Of a stretch of DNA of 64,000 nucleotides, positions 9,744-22,800 are shown one piece after another. A program made the position numbers and the translations under genes. Under the pieces are notes generated by a model. The model searched no databases and was not told the DNA's origin. It worked only from the letters and a program-made list of their open reading frames with translations. Origin of the DNA: Anastatus disparis (taxonomy: Eukaryota; Arthropoda; Insecta; Hymenoptera; Eupelmidae); contig JAFFSR010000218.1 in the NCBI GenBank assembly GCA_017163975.1, positions 3,286,001 through 3,350,000 of the forward strand, written 5' to 3'. How positions within the stretch are numbered: position 1 is the stretch's first letter; every line of letters begins with the position of its first letter.

Positions 9744-10328
9744 ATGCAAGGTATAGGAACGGTAAGTTCGGACGAACGAAAAAGGACGGTCCAGATGCGT
9801 GATCTTGATGAGATGACGACCGAGGCCGAAGTGCACGATGCACTGAATAAGGTACTTGGCCCTGAGAAGCAGGATACCCGCAAGGTTATGCTGTTTGGGC
9901 TAAACAGAAGTCATTACAAAATGACGGTCGTGGTGCTAAATGAAGGCGAAGCGGATGCGCTTCTGAGAAAAGAACGCATTAAGATTGGCCTCATAAGCAG
10001 CAGGGTTGAGCGGAGACTTATAATTACAAGGTGCCATAAATGTCTTGGCTATGGACATCGGCAAGACCAATGTCAAGGGCCTGATAGGTCTGCTCTCTGT
10101 TATAAGTGTGGAGGCGCTGACCATAAGAGGGGTGCATGAAACAGCGATGCTTGCTGCTTTCTCTGTCGTAAGGAGCAAGGATATCCATCGGATCACATGG
10201 CCGGAAGCGGAGTCTGTAAGGTCTTCAGACGAGCTCTGGAGGCTGAGCAGAAGAAAAGCCTGGAGGCTAAGAAAAACACTAGGAAAAGAGGAAATGAGGT
10301 GGCTGTAGTCGTGACCAGTCCGAGCTAG
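9744..10328 (+). pseudogene. non-LTR retrotransposon ORF1 (gag-like), C-terminal part with nonsense mutation
   Basis: One frame runs from 9744 to TAG at 10326-10328 and is broken only by TGA at 10137-10139. The first ATG coincides with the truncation point, so it is probably not the native start. The protein would bind the element RNA. The first zinc knuckle CHKCLGYGHRQDQC (CX2CX4HX4C) spans 10032-10073. The second starts CYKCGGADHKRGA, and the TGA sits exactly where its last Cys is expected, so a single base change explains the stop. A third Cys/His cluster follows (CCFLCR...DHMAGSGVC), then a charged tail with EAEQKKSLEAKK. Three knuckles plus a basic tail match ORF1 of the R1-like clades of arthropod non-LTR elements. 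Confidence 0.85.
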
Positions 10329-10772
10329 AGCTGCACAACTAGAAAGGATAAAGAAGAATCAAGTCTTCGGTATGAAAGGCGCTGCGGCAAACACTTAATG
10401 TAGGAGGTGCTCTAGTGGGCAAATTGGTGACCCCACCCTGAAGTAATGCCGAGAAGGCTTAGGTGCCGGGGTGGATTAAAGGTCACGAGGTGGATGTTAC
10501 TGGCCTTTTGCCCGCGTGACGATTGCATCTTCTTGCAATCGTCACGCGGTCAGAAGGACAGGGGGTTAGACGGTCCCCTGGGACTCCGATGCCCTGAATG
10601 TGAAATGGAGGATCATTTCACAGTCAAGGCTGACGTGCACTCAGGAACCCGTCACACCGGTGGCAGGATCCCCTCCTGCACGGCGATAACGCATTGCGGA
10701 ATCGCACGGCGGGCGCGGATCCTGTTGCTGAAGGTCCGGTTTAGGCAGATTTCCCGTTTTTTTACCACCATG
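10329..10772 (+). other. 3' untranslated region of the non-LTR element
   Basis: GC-richer than the flanking DNA, with no RT motifs in any frame. It contains a perfect 16-bp hairpin and a second, imperfect stem (ACCCCACCC near 10431 against a CCGGGGTGG stretch near 10466). Structured 3' ends are often what the element's RT recognises. The plus-strand frame at 10446-10853 runs through the poly-A into satellite and is not a gene. Confidence 0.6.
10512..10549 (+). other. perfect 16-bp hairpin in the element 3' region
   Basis: CCGCGTGACGATTGCA (10512-10527) pairs fully with TGCAATCGTCACGCGG (10534-10549) across a six-base loop, TCTTCT. No mismatch has accumulated. It could be an RT-recognition structure. 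Confidence 0.75.
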
Positions 10773-10799
10773 AAAAAAAAAAAAAAAAAAAAAAAAAAA
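10773..10799 (+). repeat. poly-A tail (A27) of the non-LTR insertion
   Basis: Twenty-seven A residues end the element, immediately followed by the second copy of the target duplication. This fixes the plus-strand orientation of the element. Confidence 0.9.
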
Positions 10800-10812
10800 T
10801 TATTAATTTTAA
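10800..10812 (+). repeat. target-site duplication, right copy (non-LTR insertion)
   Basis: TTATTAATTTTAA, identical to 9731-9743. The satellite text resumes in phase directly after it. Confidence 0.9.
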
Positions 10813-13800
10813 TACTATTTATTCATTTAATTATGGACTATCTAAACTATTAGCAATACTAGAGCATAGAGTTCACGAGGTTTAAAAATTCTATTGACAA
10901 AAGAACTCAACAAATAATTTCGACGAGAAACTATTTTATTTCTTGAAACTGAATACTGCCTTAATCAATATAGATAAATATTGGAAACTGAATCTTGACG
11001 ACCATAAATTATTCAATTTAACTTTAGGTAAATATATTATACTAATCAAAAATGTAATGATCGTACTTTCTAAAACTACCACACCATTGAATCTTCAAGA
11101 TTGTTATAACTATTCCGAGCTCTGCCATGAAAAGTATAATTTTATTATTAATTTAAAAACTATTTAACGAATCATGAATAATCTGGACTTGATACAATAC
11201 TACATTATATACATAATGAGATTTCGAAAACCTAATACATAGACGACCCGGCGGATATAAATAATAAAAAATGATGAGATTCTTAAAAACATAAATACTT
11301 CCATATTTGATATAATAATATATTAGAAACTAAATTATAAATGCTAGTAACATTAAATTAATATCCACATAAAACAATACTACGAATCAATATTTTATTA
11401 TTTGCAATTTCTAAAACTACAACGCAATCAAATCTTCAAAATACTAATAACGGTTTTGTGATCCCTCATATGACGTTAAATGTTATTAATAATTTAAAGT
11501 CTATTATTTCAATAGATTATATATAATCTGAATCATTTCCAATATTATATTATACACGTGAGAAGGTTTTAATAATCTGTTACAAATACAACCCGACCTT
11601 CATTTATAACCAAAAATGCTGTTATATCTAAATACAAGAATTTGCTAGAATTGATAATGATAAATATTAGAAATATGAATTTTAATGAACCGGAATATTT
11701 GATTAGTCTAGTTGAATATATTTTACCAACCAATAATTTGATGATCGAGACTTGTCAAATATGAAACAATTGAATCTTCAAAGTTAAAATAATTGTTTTA
11801 TGAAATGTTAAATTTCATTATTATTCTAAATATTATTTATTTATTTAATTTTAGATGATTCGTGAGGAGGTTTCAGGAACCTATTACAAAAGCATAACCT
11901 AATGAAAGGTTTCGACGTAAAACGATTTTATTTTGAAAAATTAAATACTGCCATCTTAAATATAAATGCGTAGTAGAAACTAAATCTTAACGAGCAATTG
12001 TACTTAATTAATCTATAATTGAATAAATTGTACGAAACAATCATCTAATGATTGGAATTTCTAAAACTACGATATAATTGAATCTTCGAGGTTGTGATAA
12101 CTATTTTGTAACCCCTTCATAATAATTAATGTTATTATTAATTTTAATACATTTTATTTATTTAATTATGGACTATCTAAATCATTAGCAATACTAGATC
12201 ATAGAGTTCACGAGGTTTAAAAAATCTATTGACAAAAGAACTCAACAAATAATTTCGACGAGAAACTATTTTACTTCTTGAAACTGAAATACTGCTATAA
12301 TCAATATAGATAAATATTGGAAACTGAATCTTGACGACCCTGAATTATTCAATTTAACTTTAGGTAAATATATTATACTAATCAAGAATGTAATGATCGT
12401 ACTTTCTAAAACTACCACACAATTGAATCTTCAAGATTGTTATAACTATTCCGAGCTCTGCCATGAAAAGTATAATTTTATTATTAATTTGAAAACTATT
12501 TAACGAATCATGAATAATCTGGACTTAATACAATACTACATTATATACATAATGAGATTTCGGAAACCTAATACATAAACGACCCGGCGGATATAAATAA
12601 CAAAAAATGATGTGATTCTTAAAAACATGAAAACTTCCATAATTGATATAATAATATATTAGAAACTAAATTATTATGGACAGTAACATTAAATTAATAT
12701 CCACTTAAAACAATACTACGAATCAATATTTTATTATTTGCAATTTCTAAAACTACAACGCAATCCAATCTCCAAAATACTAATAACGGTTTTGTGATCC
12801 CTCATATGACGTTAAATGTTATTAATAATTTAAAGTCTATTATTTTAATAAATTATATATAATCTGAATCATTTCCAATATTATATTATACACGTGAGAA
12901 GGTTTTAATAATCGATTACAAATACAACCCGACCTACATTTATAACCAAAAATGCTTTTATATCTAAATACAAGAATTTGCTAGAATTGATAATAATAAA
13001 TATTAGAAATATGAATTTTAATGAACCGGAATATTTGATTAGTCTGGTTGAATATATTTTACCAACCAATAATTTGATGATCGAGACTTGTCAAATATGA
13101 AACAATTGAATCTTCAAAGTTAAAATAATTGTTTTATAAAATGTTAAATTTCATTATTATTCTAAATATTATTTATTTATTTAATTTTAGATGATTCGTG
13201 AGGAGGTTTCAGGAACCTATTACAAAAGCATAACCTAATGAAAGGTTTCGACGTAAAACGATTTTATTTTGAAAAATTAAATACTGCCATCTTAAATATA
13301 AATGCGTAGTAGAAACTAAATCTTAACGAGCAATTGTACTTAACTAATCTATAATTGAATAAATTGTACGAAACAATCATCTAATGATTGGAATTTCTAA
13401 AACTACGATATAATTGAATCTTCGAGGTTGTGATAACTAATTTGTAACCCCTTCATAATAATTAATGTTATTATTAATTTTAATACATTTTATTTATTTA
13501 ATTATGGACTATCTAAATCATTAGCAATACTAGATCATAGAGTTCACGAGGTTTAAAAAATCTATTGACAAAAGAACTCAACAAATAATTTCGACGAGAA
13601 ACTATTTTATTTCTTGAAACTGAAATACTGCTATAATCAATATAGATAAATATTGGAAACTGAATCTTGACGACCCTGAATTATTCAATTTAACTTTAGG
13701 TAAATATATTATACTAATCAAGAATGTAATGATCGTACTTTCTAAAACTACCACACCATTGAATCTTCAAGATTGTTATAACTATTCCGAGCTCTGCCAT

Positions 13801-16800
13801 GAAAAGTATAATTTTATTATTAATTTAAAAACTATTTAACGAATCATGAATAATCTGGACTTGATACAATACTACATTATATACATAATGAGATTTCGAA
13901 AACCTAATACATAGACGACCCGGCGGATATAAATAATAAAAAATGATGAGATTCTTAAAAACATAAATACTTCCATATTTGATATAATAATATATTAGAA
14001 ACTAAATTATAAATGCTAGTAACATTAAATTAATATCCACATAAGACAATACTACGAATCAATATTTTATTATTTGCAATTTCTAAAACTACAACGCAAT
14101 CAAATCTTCAAAATACTAATAACGGTTTTGTGATCCCTCATATGACGTTAAATGTTATTAATAATTTCAAGTCTATTATTTCAATAGATTATATATAATC
14201 TGAATCATTTCCAATATTATATTATACACGTGAGCAGGTTTTAATAATCTGTTACAAATACAACCCGACCTTCATTTATAACCAAAAATGCTGTTATATC
14301 TAAATACAAGAATTTGCTAGAATTGATAATGATAAATATTAGAAATATGAATTTTAATGAACCGGAATATTTGATTAGTCTAGTTGAATATATTTTACCA
14401 ACCAATAATTTGATGATCGAGACTTGTCAAATATGAAACAATTGAATCTTCAAAGTTAAAATAATTGTTTTATAAAATGTTAAATTTCATTATTATTCTA
14501 AATATTATTTATTTATTTAATTTTAGATGATTCGTGAGGAGGTTTCAGGAACCTATTACAAAAGCATAACTTAATGAAAGGTTTCGACGTAAAACGATTT
14601 TATTTTGAAAAATTAAATACTGCCATCTTAAATATAAATGCGTAGTAGAAACTAAATCTTAACGAGCAATTGTACTTAATTAATCTATAATTAAATAAAT
14701 TGTACGAAACAATCATCTAATGATTGGAATTTCTAAAACTACGATATAATTGAATCTTCGAGGTTGTGATAACTATTTTGTAACCCCTTCATAATAATTA
14801 ATGTTATTATTAATTTTAAAACATTTTATTTATTTAATTATGGACTATCTAAATCATTAGCAATACTAGATCATAGAGTTCACGAGGTTTAAAAAATCTA
14901 TTGACAAAAGAACTCAACAAATAATTTCGACGAGAAACTATTTTATTTCTTGAAACTGAAATACTGCTATAATCAATATAGATAAATATTGGAAACTGAA
15001 TCTTGACGACCCTGAATTATTCAATTTAACTTTAGGTAAATATATTATACTAATCAAGAATGTAATGATCGTACTTTCTAAAACTACCACACAATTGAAT
15101 CTTCAAGATTGTTATAACTATTCCGAGCTCTGCCATGAAAAGTATAATTTTATTATTAATTTGAAAACTATTTAACGAATCATGAATAATCTAGACTTAA
15201 TACAATACTACATTATGTACATAATGAGATTTCGGAAACCTAATACATAGACGACCCGGCGGATATAAATAATAAAAAATGATGAGGTTCTTGAAAACAT
15301 AAATACTTCCATATTTGATATAATAATATATTAGAAACTAAATTATAAATGCTAGTAACATTAAATTAATATCCACTTAAAACAATACTACGAATCAATA
15401 TTTTATTATTTGCAATTTCTAAAACTACAACGCAATCAAATCTTCAAAATACTAATAACGGTTTTGTGATCCCTCATATGACGTTAAATGTTATTAATAA
15501 TTTAAAGTCTATTATTTCAATAGATTATATATAATCTGAATCATTTCCAATATTATATTATACACGTGAGAAGCTTTTAATAATCGGTTACAAATACAAC
15601 CCGGCCTTCATTTATAACCAAAAATGCTGTTATATCTAAATACAAGAATTTGCTAGAATTGATAATGATAAATATTTGAAATATAAATTTTAATAAACCG
15701 GAATATTTGATTAGTCTGGTTGAATATATTTTACCAACCAATAATTTGATGATCGAGACTTGTCAAATATAAATTAATTGAATCTTCAAAGTTGTAATAA
15801 TTGTTTTATAAAATGTTAAATTTCATTATTATTCTAAATATTATTTATTTATTAAATTTTAGATGATTCGTGAGGAGGTTTGAGGAACCTATTACAAAAG
15901 CATAACCCAATGAAAGGTTTCGACGTAAAACGATGTTATTTTGATAAACTGAATACTGCCATCTTAAATATAAATGCGTAGTAGAAACTAAATCTTAACG
16001 AGCAGTTGTACTTAATTAATCTATAATTGAATAAATTGTACGAAACAATCAACTAATGATTGGAATTTCTAGAACTACGATATAATTGAATCTTCGAGGT
16101 TGTAATAACTATTTTGTAACCCCATCATAATAATTAATGTTATTATTAATTTTAATACTATTTATTTATTTAATTATAAACTATCTAAACCATTAGCAAT
16201 ACTAGAGCATAGAGTTCACGAGGTTTAAAAAATCTATTGACAAAAGAACTCAACAAATAATTTCGACGAGAAACTATTTTATTTCTCGAAACTGAATACT
16301 GCCTTAATCAATATAGATAAATATTGGAAACTGAATCTTGACGACTATAAATTATTCAATTTAACTTTAGGTAAATATATTATACTAATCGAAAATGTAA
16401 TGATCGTACTTTCTAAAACTACCACAACATTGAATCTTCAAGATTGTTATAACTATTCCGAGCTCTGCCATGAAAAGTATAATTTTATTATTAATTTGAA
16501 AACTATCTATTCAACGAATCATAAATAATCTTGCCTTAATACAATACTACATTATATACATAATGAGATTTCGAAAACCTAATACATAGACGACCCGGCG
16601 GATATAAATAATAAAAAATCATGAGATTCTTAAAAACATAAATACTTCCATATTTGATATAATAATATATTAAAAACTAAATTATAAATGATAGTAACAA
16701 TCAATTAATATCCACTTAAAACAATACTACGAATCAATATTTTATTATTTGCAATTTCTAAAACTACAACGCAATCAAATCTTCAAAATACTAATAACGG

Positions 16801-19800
16801 TTTTGTGATCCCTCATATGACGCTAAATGTTATTAATAATTCAAAGTCTATTATTTCAATAGATTATATATAATCTGAATCATTTCCAATATTATATTAT
16901 ACACGTGAGAAGGTTTTAATAATCGGTTACAAATACAACCCGTCCTTCATTTATAACCAAAAATGCTGTTATATCTAAATACAAGAATTTGCTAGAATTG
17001 ATAATAATAAATATTAGAAATATGAATTTTAATGAACCGGAAAATTTGGTTAGTCTGGTTGAATATATTTTACCAACCAATAATTTGATGATCGAGACTT
17101 GTCAAATATGAATTAATTGAATCTTCAAAGTTGTAATAACTGTCTAATAAAAGGTTAAATTTTATTATTATTTTAAATATTATTTATTTATTTAATTTTA
17201 GATGATTCGTGAGGAGGTTTGAGGAACCTATTACAAAAGCATAACCTAATGAAAGGTTTCGACGTAAAACGATTTTATTTTGAAAAATTAAATACTGCCA
17301 TCTTAAATATAAATGCGTAGTAGAAACTAAATCTTAACGAGCAATTGTACTTAATTAATCTATAATTGAATAAATTGTACGAAACAATCATCTAATGATT
17401 GGAATTTCTAAAACTACGATATAATTGAATCTTCGAGGTTGTGATAACTATTTTGTAACCCCTTCATAATAATTAATGTTATTATTAATTTTAATACATT
17501 TTATTTATTTAATTATGGACTATCTAAATCATTAGCAATACTAGATCATAGAGTTCACGAGGTTTAAAAAATCTATTGACAAAAGAACTCAACAAATAAT
17601 TTCGACGAGAAACTATTTTATTTCTTGAAACTGAAATACTGCTATAATCAATATAGATAAATATTGGAAACTGAATCTTGACGACCCTGAATTATTCAAT
17701 TTAACTTTAGGTAAATATATTATACTAATCAAGAATGTAATGATCGTACTTTCTAAAACTACCACACAATTGAATCTTCAAGATTGTTATAACTATTCCG
17801 AGCTCTGCCATGAAAAGTATAATTTTATTATTAATTTGAAAACTATTTAACGAATCATGAATAATCTGGACTTAATACAATACTACATTATGTACATAAT
17901 GAGATTTCGGAAACCTAATACATAGACGACCCGGCGGATATAAATAATAAAAAATGATGAGATTCTTGAAAACATAAATACTTCCATATTTGATATAATA
18001 ATATATTAGAAACTAAATTATAAATGCTAGTAACATTAAATTAATATCCACTTAAAACAATACTACGAATCAATATTTTATTATTTGCAATTTCTAAAAC
18101 TACAACGCAATCAAATCTTCAAAATACTAATAACGGTTTTGTGATCCCTCATATGACGTCAAATGTTATTAATAATTTAAAGTCTATTATTTCAATAGAT
18201 TATATATAATCTGAATCATTTCCAATATTATATTATACACGTGAGAAGCTTTTAATAATCGGTTACAAATACAACCCGACCTTCATTTATAACCAAAAAT
18301 GCTGTTATATCTAAATACAAGAATTTGCTAGAATTGATAATGATAAATATTTGAAATATGAATTTTAATGAACCGGAATATTTGATTAGTCTGGTTGAAT
18401 ATATTTTACCAACCAATAATTTGATGATCGAGACTTGTCAAATATGAATTAATTGAATCTTCAAAGTTGTAATAATTGTTTTATAAAATGTTAAATTTCA
18501 TTATTATTCTAAATATTATTTAAATATTAAATTTTGGATGATTCGTGAGGAGGTTTGAGGAACCTATTACAAAAGCATAACCCAATGAAAGGTTTCGACG
18601 TAAAACGATGTTATTTTGATAAACTGAATACTGCCATCTTAAATATAAATGCGTAGTAGAAACTAAATCTTAACGAGCAGTTGTACTTAATTAATCTATA
18701 ATTGAATAAATTGTACGAAACAATCATCTAATGATTGGAATTTCTAAAACTACGATATAATTGAATCTTCGAGGTTGTGATAACTATTTTGTAACCCCTT
18801 CATAATAATTAATGTTATTATTAATTTTAATACATTTTATTTATTTAATTATGGACTATCTAAATCATTAGCAATACTAGATCATAGAGTTCACGAGGTT
18901 TAAAAAATCTATTGACAAAAGAACTCAACAAATAATTTCGACGAGAAACTATTTTATTTCTTGAAACTGAAATACTGCTATAATCAATATAGATAAATAT
19001 TGGAAACTGAATCTTGACGACCCTGAATTATTCAATTTAACTTTAGGTAAATATATTATACTAATCAAGAATGTAATGATCGTACTTTCTAAAACTACCA
19101 CACAATTGAATCTTCAAGATTGTTATAACTATTCCGAGCTCTGCCATGAAAAGTATAATTTTATTATTAATTTGAAAACTATTTAACGAATCATGAATAA
19201 TCTGGACTTAATGCAATACTACATTATGTACATAATGAGATTTCGGAAACCTAATACATAGACGACCCGGCGGATATAAAAATAATAAAAATGATGAGAT
19301 TCTTGAAAACATAAATACTTCCATATTTGATATAATAATATATTAGAAACTAAATTATAAATGCTAGTAACATTAAATTAATATCCACTTAAAACAATAC
19401 TACGAATCAATATTTTATTATTTGCAATTTCTAAAACTACAACGCAATCAAATCTTCAAAATACTAATAACGGTTTTGTGATCCCTCATATGACGTCAAA
19501 TGTTATTAATAATTTAAAGTCTATTATTTCAATAGATCATATATAATCTGAATCATTTCCAATATTATATTATACACGTGAGAAGCTTTTAATAATCGGT
19601 TACAAATACAACCCGACCTTCATTTATAACCAAAAATGCTGTTATATCTAAATACAAGAATTTGCTAGAATTGATAATGATAAATATTTGAAATATGAAT
19701 TTTAATGAACCGGAATATTTGATTAGTCTGGTTGAATATATTTTACCAACCAATAATTTGATGATCGAGACTTGTCAAATATGAATTAATTGAATCTTCA

Positions 19801-22800
19801 AAGTTGTAATAATTGTTTTATAAAATGTTAAATTTCATTATTATTCTAAATATTATTTATTTATTAAATTTTGGATGATTCGTGAGGAGGTTTGAGGAAC
19901 CTATTACAAAAGCATAACCCAATGAAAGGTTTCGACGTAAAACGATGTTATTTTGATAAACTGAATACTGCCATCTTAAATATAAATGCGTAGTAGAAAC
20001 TAAATCTTAACGAGCAGTTGTACTTAATTAATCTATAATTGAATAAATTGTACGAAACAATCATCTAATGATTGGAATTTCTAAAACTACGATATAATTG
20101 AATCTTCGAGGTTGTGATAACTATTTTGTAACCCCTTCATAATAATTAATGTTATTATTAATTTTAATACATTTTATTTATTTAATTATGGACTATCTAA
20201 ATCATTAGCAATACTAGATCATAGAGTTCACGAGGTTTAAAAATCTATTGACAAAAGAACTCAACAAATAATTTCGACGAGAAACTATTTTATTTCTTGA
20301 AACTGAAATACTGCTATAATCAATATAGATAAATATTGGAAACTGAATCTTGACGACCCTGAATTATTCAATTTAACTTTAGGTAAATATATTATACTAA
20401 TCAAGAATGTAATGATCGTACTTTCTAAAACTACCACACAATTGAATCTTCAAGATTGTTATAACTATTCCGAGCTCTGCCATGAAAAGTATAATTTTAT
20501 TATTAATTTGAAAACTATTTAACGAATCATGAATAATCTGGACTTAATACAATACTACATTATGTACATAATGAGATTTCGAAACCTAATACATAGACGA
20601 CCCGGCGGATATAAATAATAAAAAATGATGAGATTCTTGAAAACATAAATACTTCCATATTTGATATAATAATATATTAGAAACTAAATTATAAATGCTA
20701 GTAACATTAAATTAATATCCACTTAAAACAATACTACGAATCAATATTTTATTATTTGCAATTTCTAAAACTACAACGCAATCAAATCTTCAAAATACTA
20801 ATAACGGTTTTGTGATCCCTCATATGACGTCAAATGTTATTAATAATTTAAAGTCTATTATTTCAATAGATTATATATAATCTGAATCATTTCCAATATT
20901 ATATTATACACGTGAGAAGCTTTTAATAATCGGTTACAAATACAACCCGACCTTCATTTATAACCAAAAATGCTGTTATATCTAAATACAAGAATTTGCT
21001 AGAATTGATAATGATAAATATTTGAAATATGAATTTTAATGAACCGGAATATTTGATTAGTCTGGTTGAATATATTTTACCAACCAATAATTTGATGATC
21101 GAGACTTGTCAAATATGAATTAATTGAATCTTCAAAGTTGTAATAATTGTTTTATAAAATGTTAAATTTCATTATTATTCTAAATATTATTTATTTATTA
21201 AATTTTGGATGATTCGTGAGGAGGTTTGAGGAACCTATTACAAAAGCATAACCCAATGAAAGGTTTCGACGTAAAACGATGTTATTTTGATAAACTGAAT
21301 ACTGCCATCTTAAATATAAATGCGTAGTAGAAACTAAATCTTAACGAGCAGTTGTACTTAATTAATCTATAATTGAATAAATTGTACGAAACAATCATCT
21401 AATGATTGGAATTTCTAAAACTACGATATAATTGAATCTTCGAGGTTGTGATAACTATTTTGTAACCCCTTCATAATAATTAATGTTATTATTAATTTTA
21501 ATACATTTTATTTATTTAATTATGGACTATCTAAATCATTAGCAATACTAGATCATAGAGTTCACGAGGTTTAAAAAATCTATTGACAAAAGAACTCAAC
21601 AAATAATTTCGACGAGAAACTATTTTATTTCTTGAAACTGAAATACTGCTATAATCAATATAGATAAATATTGGAAACTGAATCTTGACGACCCTGAATT
21701 ATTCAATTTAACTTTAGGTAAATATATTATACTAATCAAGAATGTAATGATCGTACTTTCTAAAACTACCACACAATTGAATCTTCAAGATTGTTATAAC
21801 TATTCCGAGCTCTGCCATGAAAAGTATAATTTTATTATTAATTTGAAAACTATTTAACGAATCATGAATAATCTGGACTTAATACAATACTACATTATGT
21901 ACATAATGAGATTTCGGAAACCTAATACATAGACGACCCGGCGGATATAAATAATAAAAAATGATGAGATTCTTGAAAACATAAATACTTCCATATTTGA
22001 TATAATAATATATTAGAAACTAAATTATAAATGCTAGTAACATTAAATTAATATCCACTTAAAACAATACTACGAATCAATATTTTATTATTTGCAATTT
22101 CTAAAACTACAACGCAATCAAATCTTCAAAATACTAATAACGGTTTTGTGATCCCTCATATGACGTCAAATGTTATTAATAATTTAAAGTCTATTATTTC
22201 AATAGATTATATATAATCTGAATCATTTCCAATATTATATTATACACGTGAGAAGCTTTTAATAATCGGTTACAAATACAACCCGACCTTCATTTATAAC
22301 CAAAAATGCTGTTATATCTAAATACAAGAATTTGCTAGAATTGATAATGATAAATATTTGAAATATGAATTTTAATGAACCGGAATATTTGATTAGTCTG
22401 GTTGAATATATTTTACCAACCAATAATTTGATGATCGAGACTTGTCAAATATGAATTAATTGAATCTTCAAAGTTGTAATAATTGTTTTATAAAATGTTA
22501 AATTTCATTATTATTCTAAATATTATTTATTTATTAAATTTTGGATGATTCGTGAGGAGGTTTGAGGAACCTATTACAAAAGCATAACCCAATGAAAGGT
22601 TTCGACGTAAAACGATGTTATTTTGATAAACTGAATACTGCCATCTTAAATATAAATGCGTAGTAGAAACTAAATCTTAACGAGCAGTTGTACTTAATTA
22701 ATCTATAATTGAATAAATTGTACGAAACAATCATCTAATGATTGGAATTTCTAAAACTACGATATAATTGAATCTTCGAGGTTGTGATAACTATTTTGTA

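Larger units (their letters stand above)
9744..10799 (+). mobile_element. R1-like non-LTR retrotransposon copy lacking ORF2
   Basis: A 1056-bp GC-richer block interrupts one satellite unit, flanked by a 13-bp direct repeat and ended by A27. Together with the duplication it accounts exactly for the 2404-bp spacing (1336 + 1056 + 13 = 2405). It holds the C-terminal part of a CCHC-type ORF1 followed directly by what looks like a 3' untranslated region. No endonuclease or RT sequence is visible in any frame. The copy is therefore truncated at the 5' end and also lacks ORF2. It could be an internal deletion or a member of a non-autonomous family moved by a full-length partner. Confidence 0.85.

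Noticed and set aside
9936..10196. Minus-strand 86-residue frame and the shifted plus frame at 10045-10308
   Set aside because: Both are shadows of the ORF1 frame that carries the zinc knuckles.
10446..10853. Plus-strand 135-residue frame
   Set aside because: It spans the element's 3' region, reads the poly-A as poly-Lys and ends in satellite DNA. No domain is seen.
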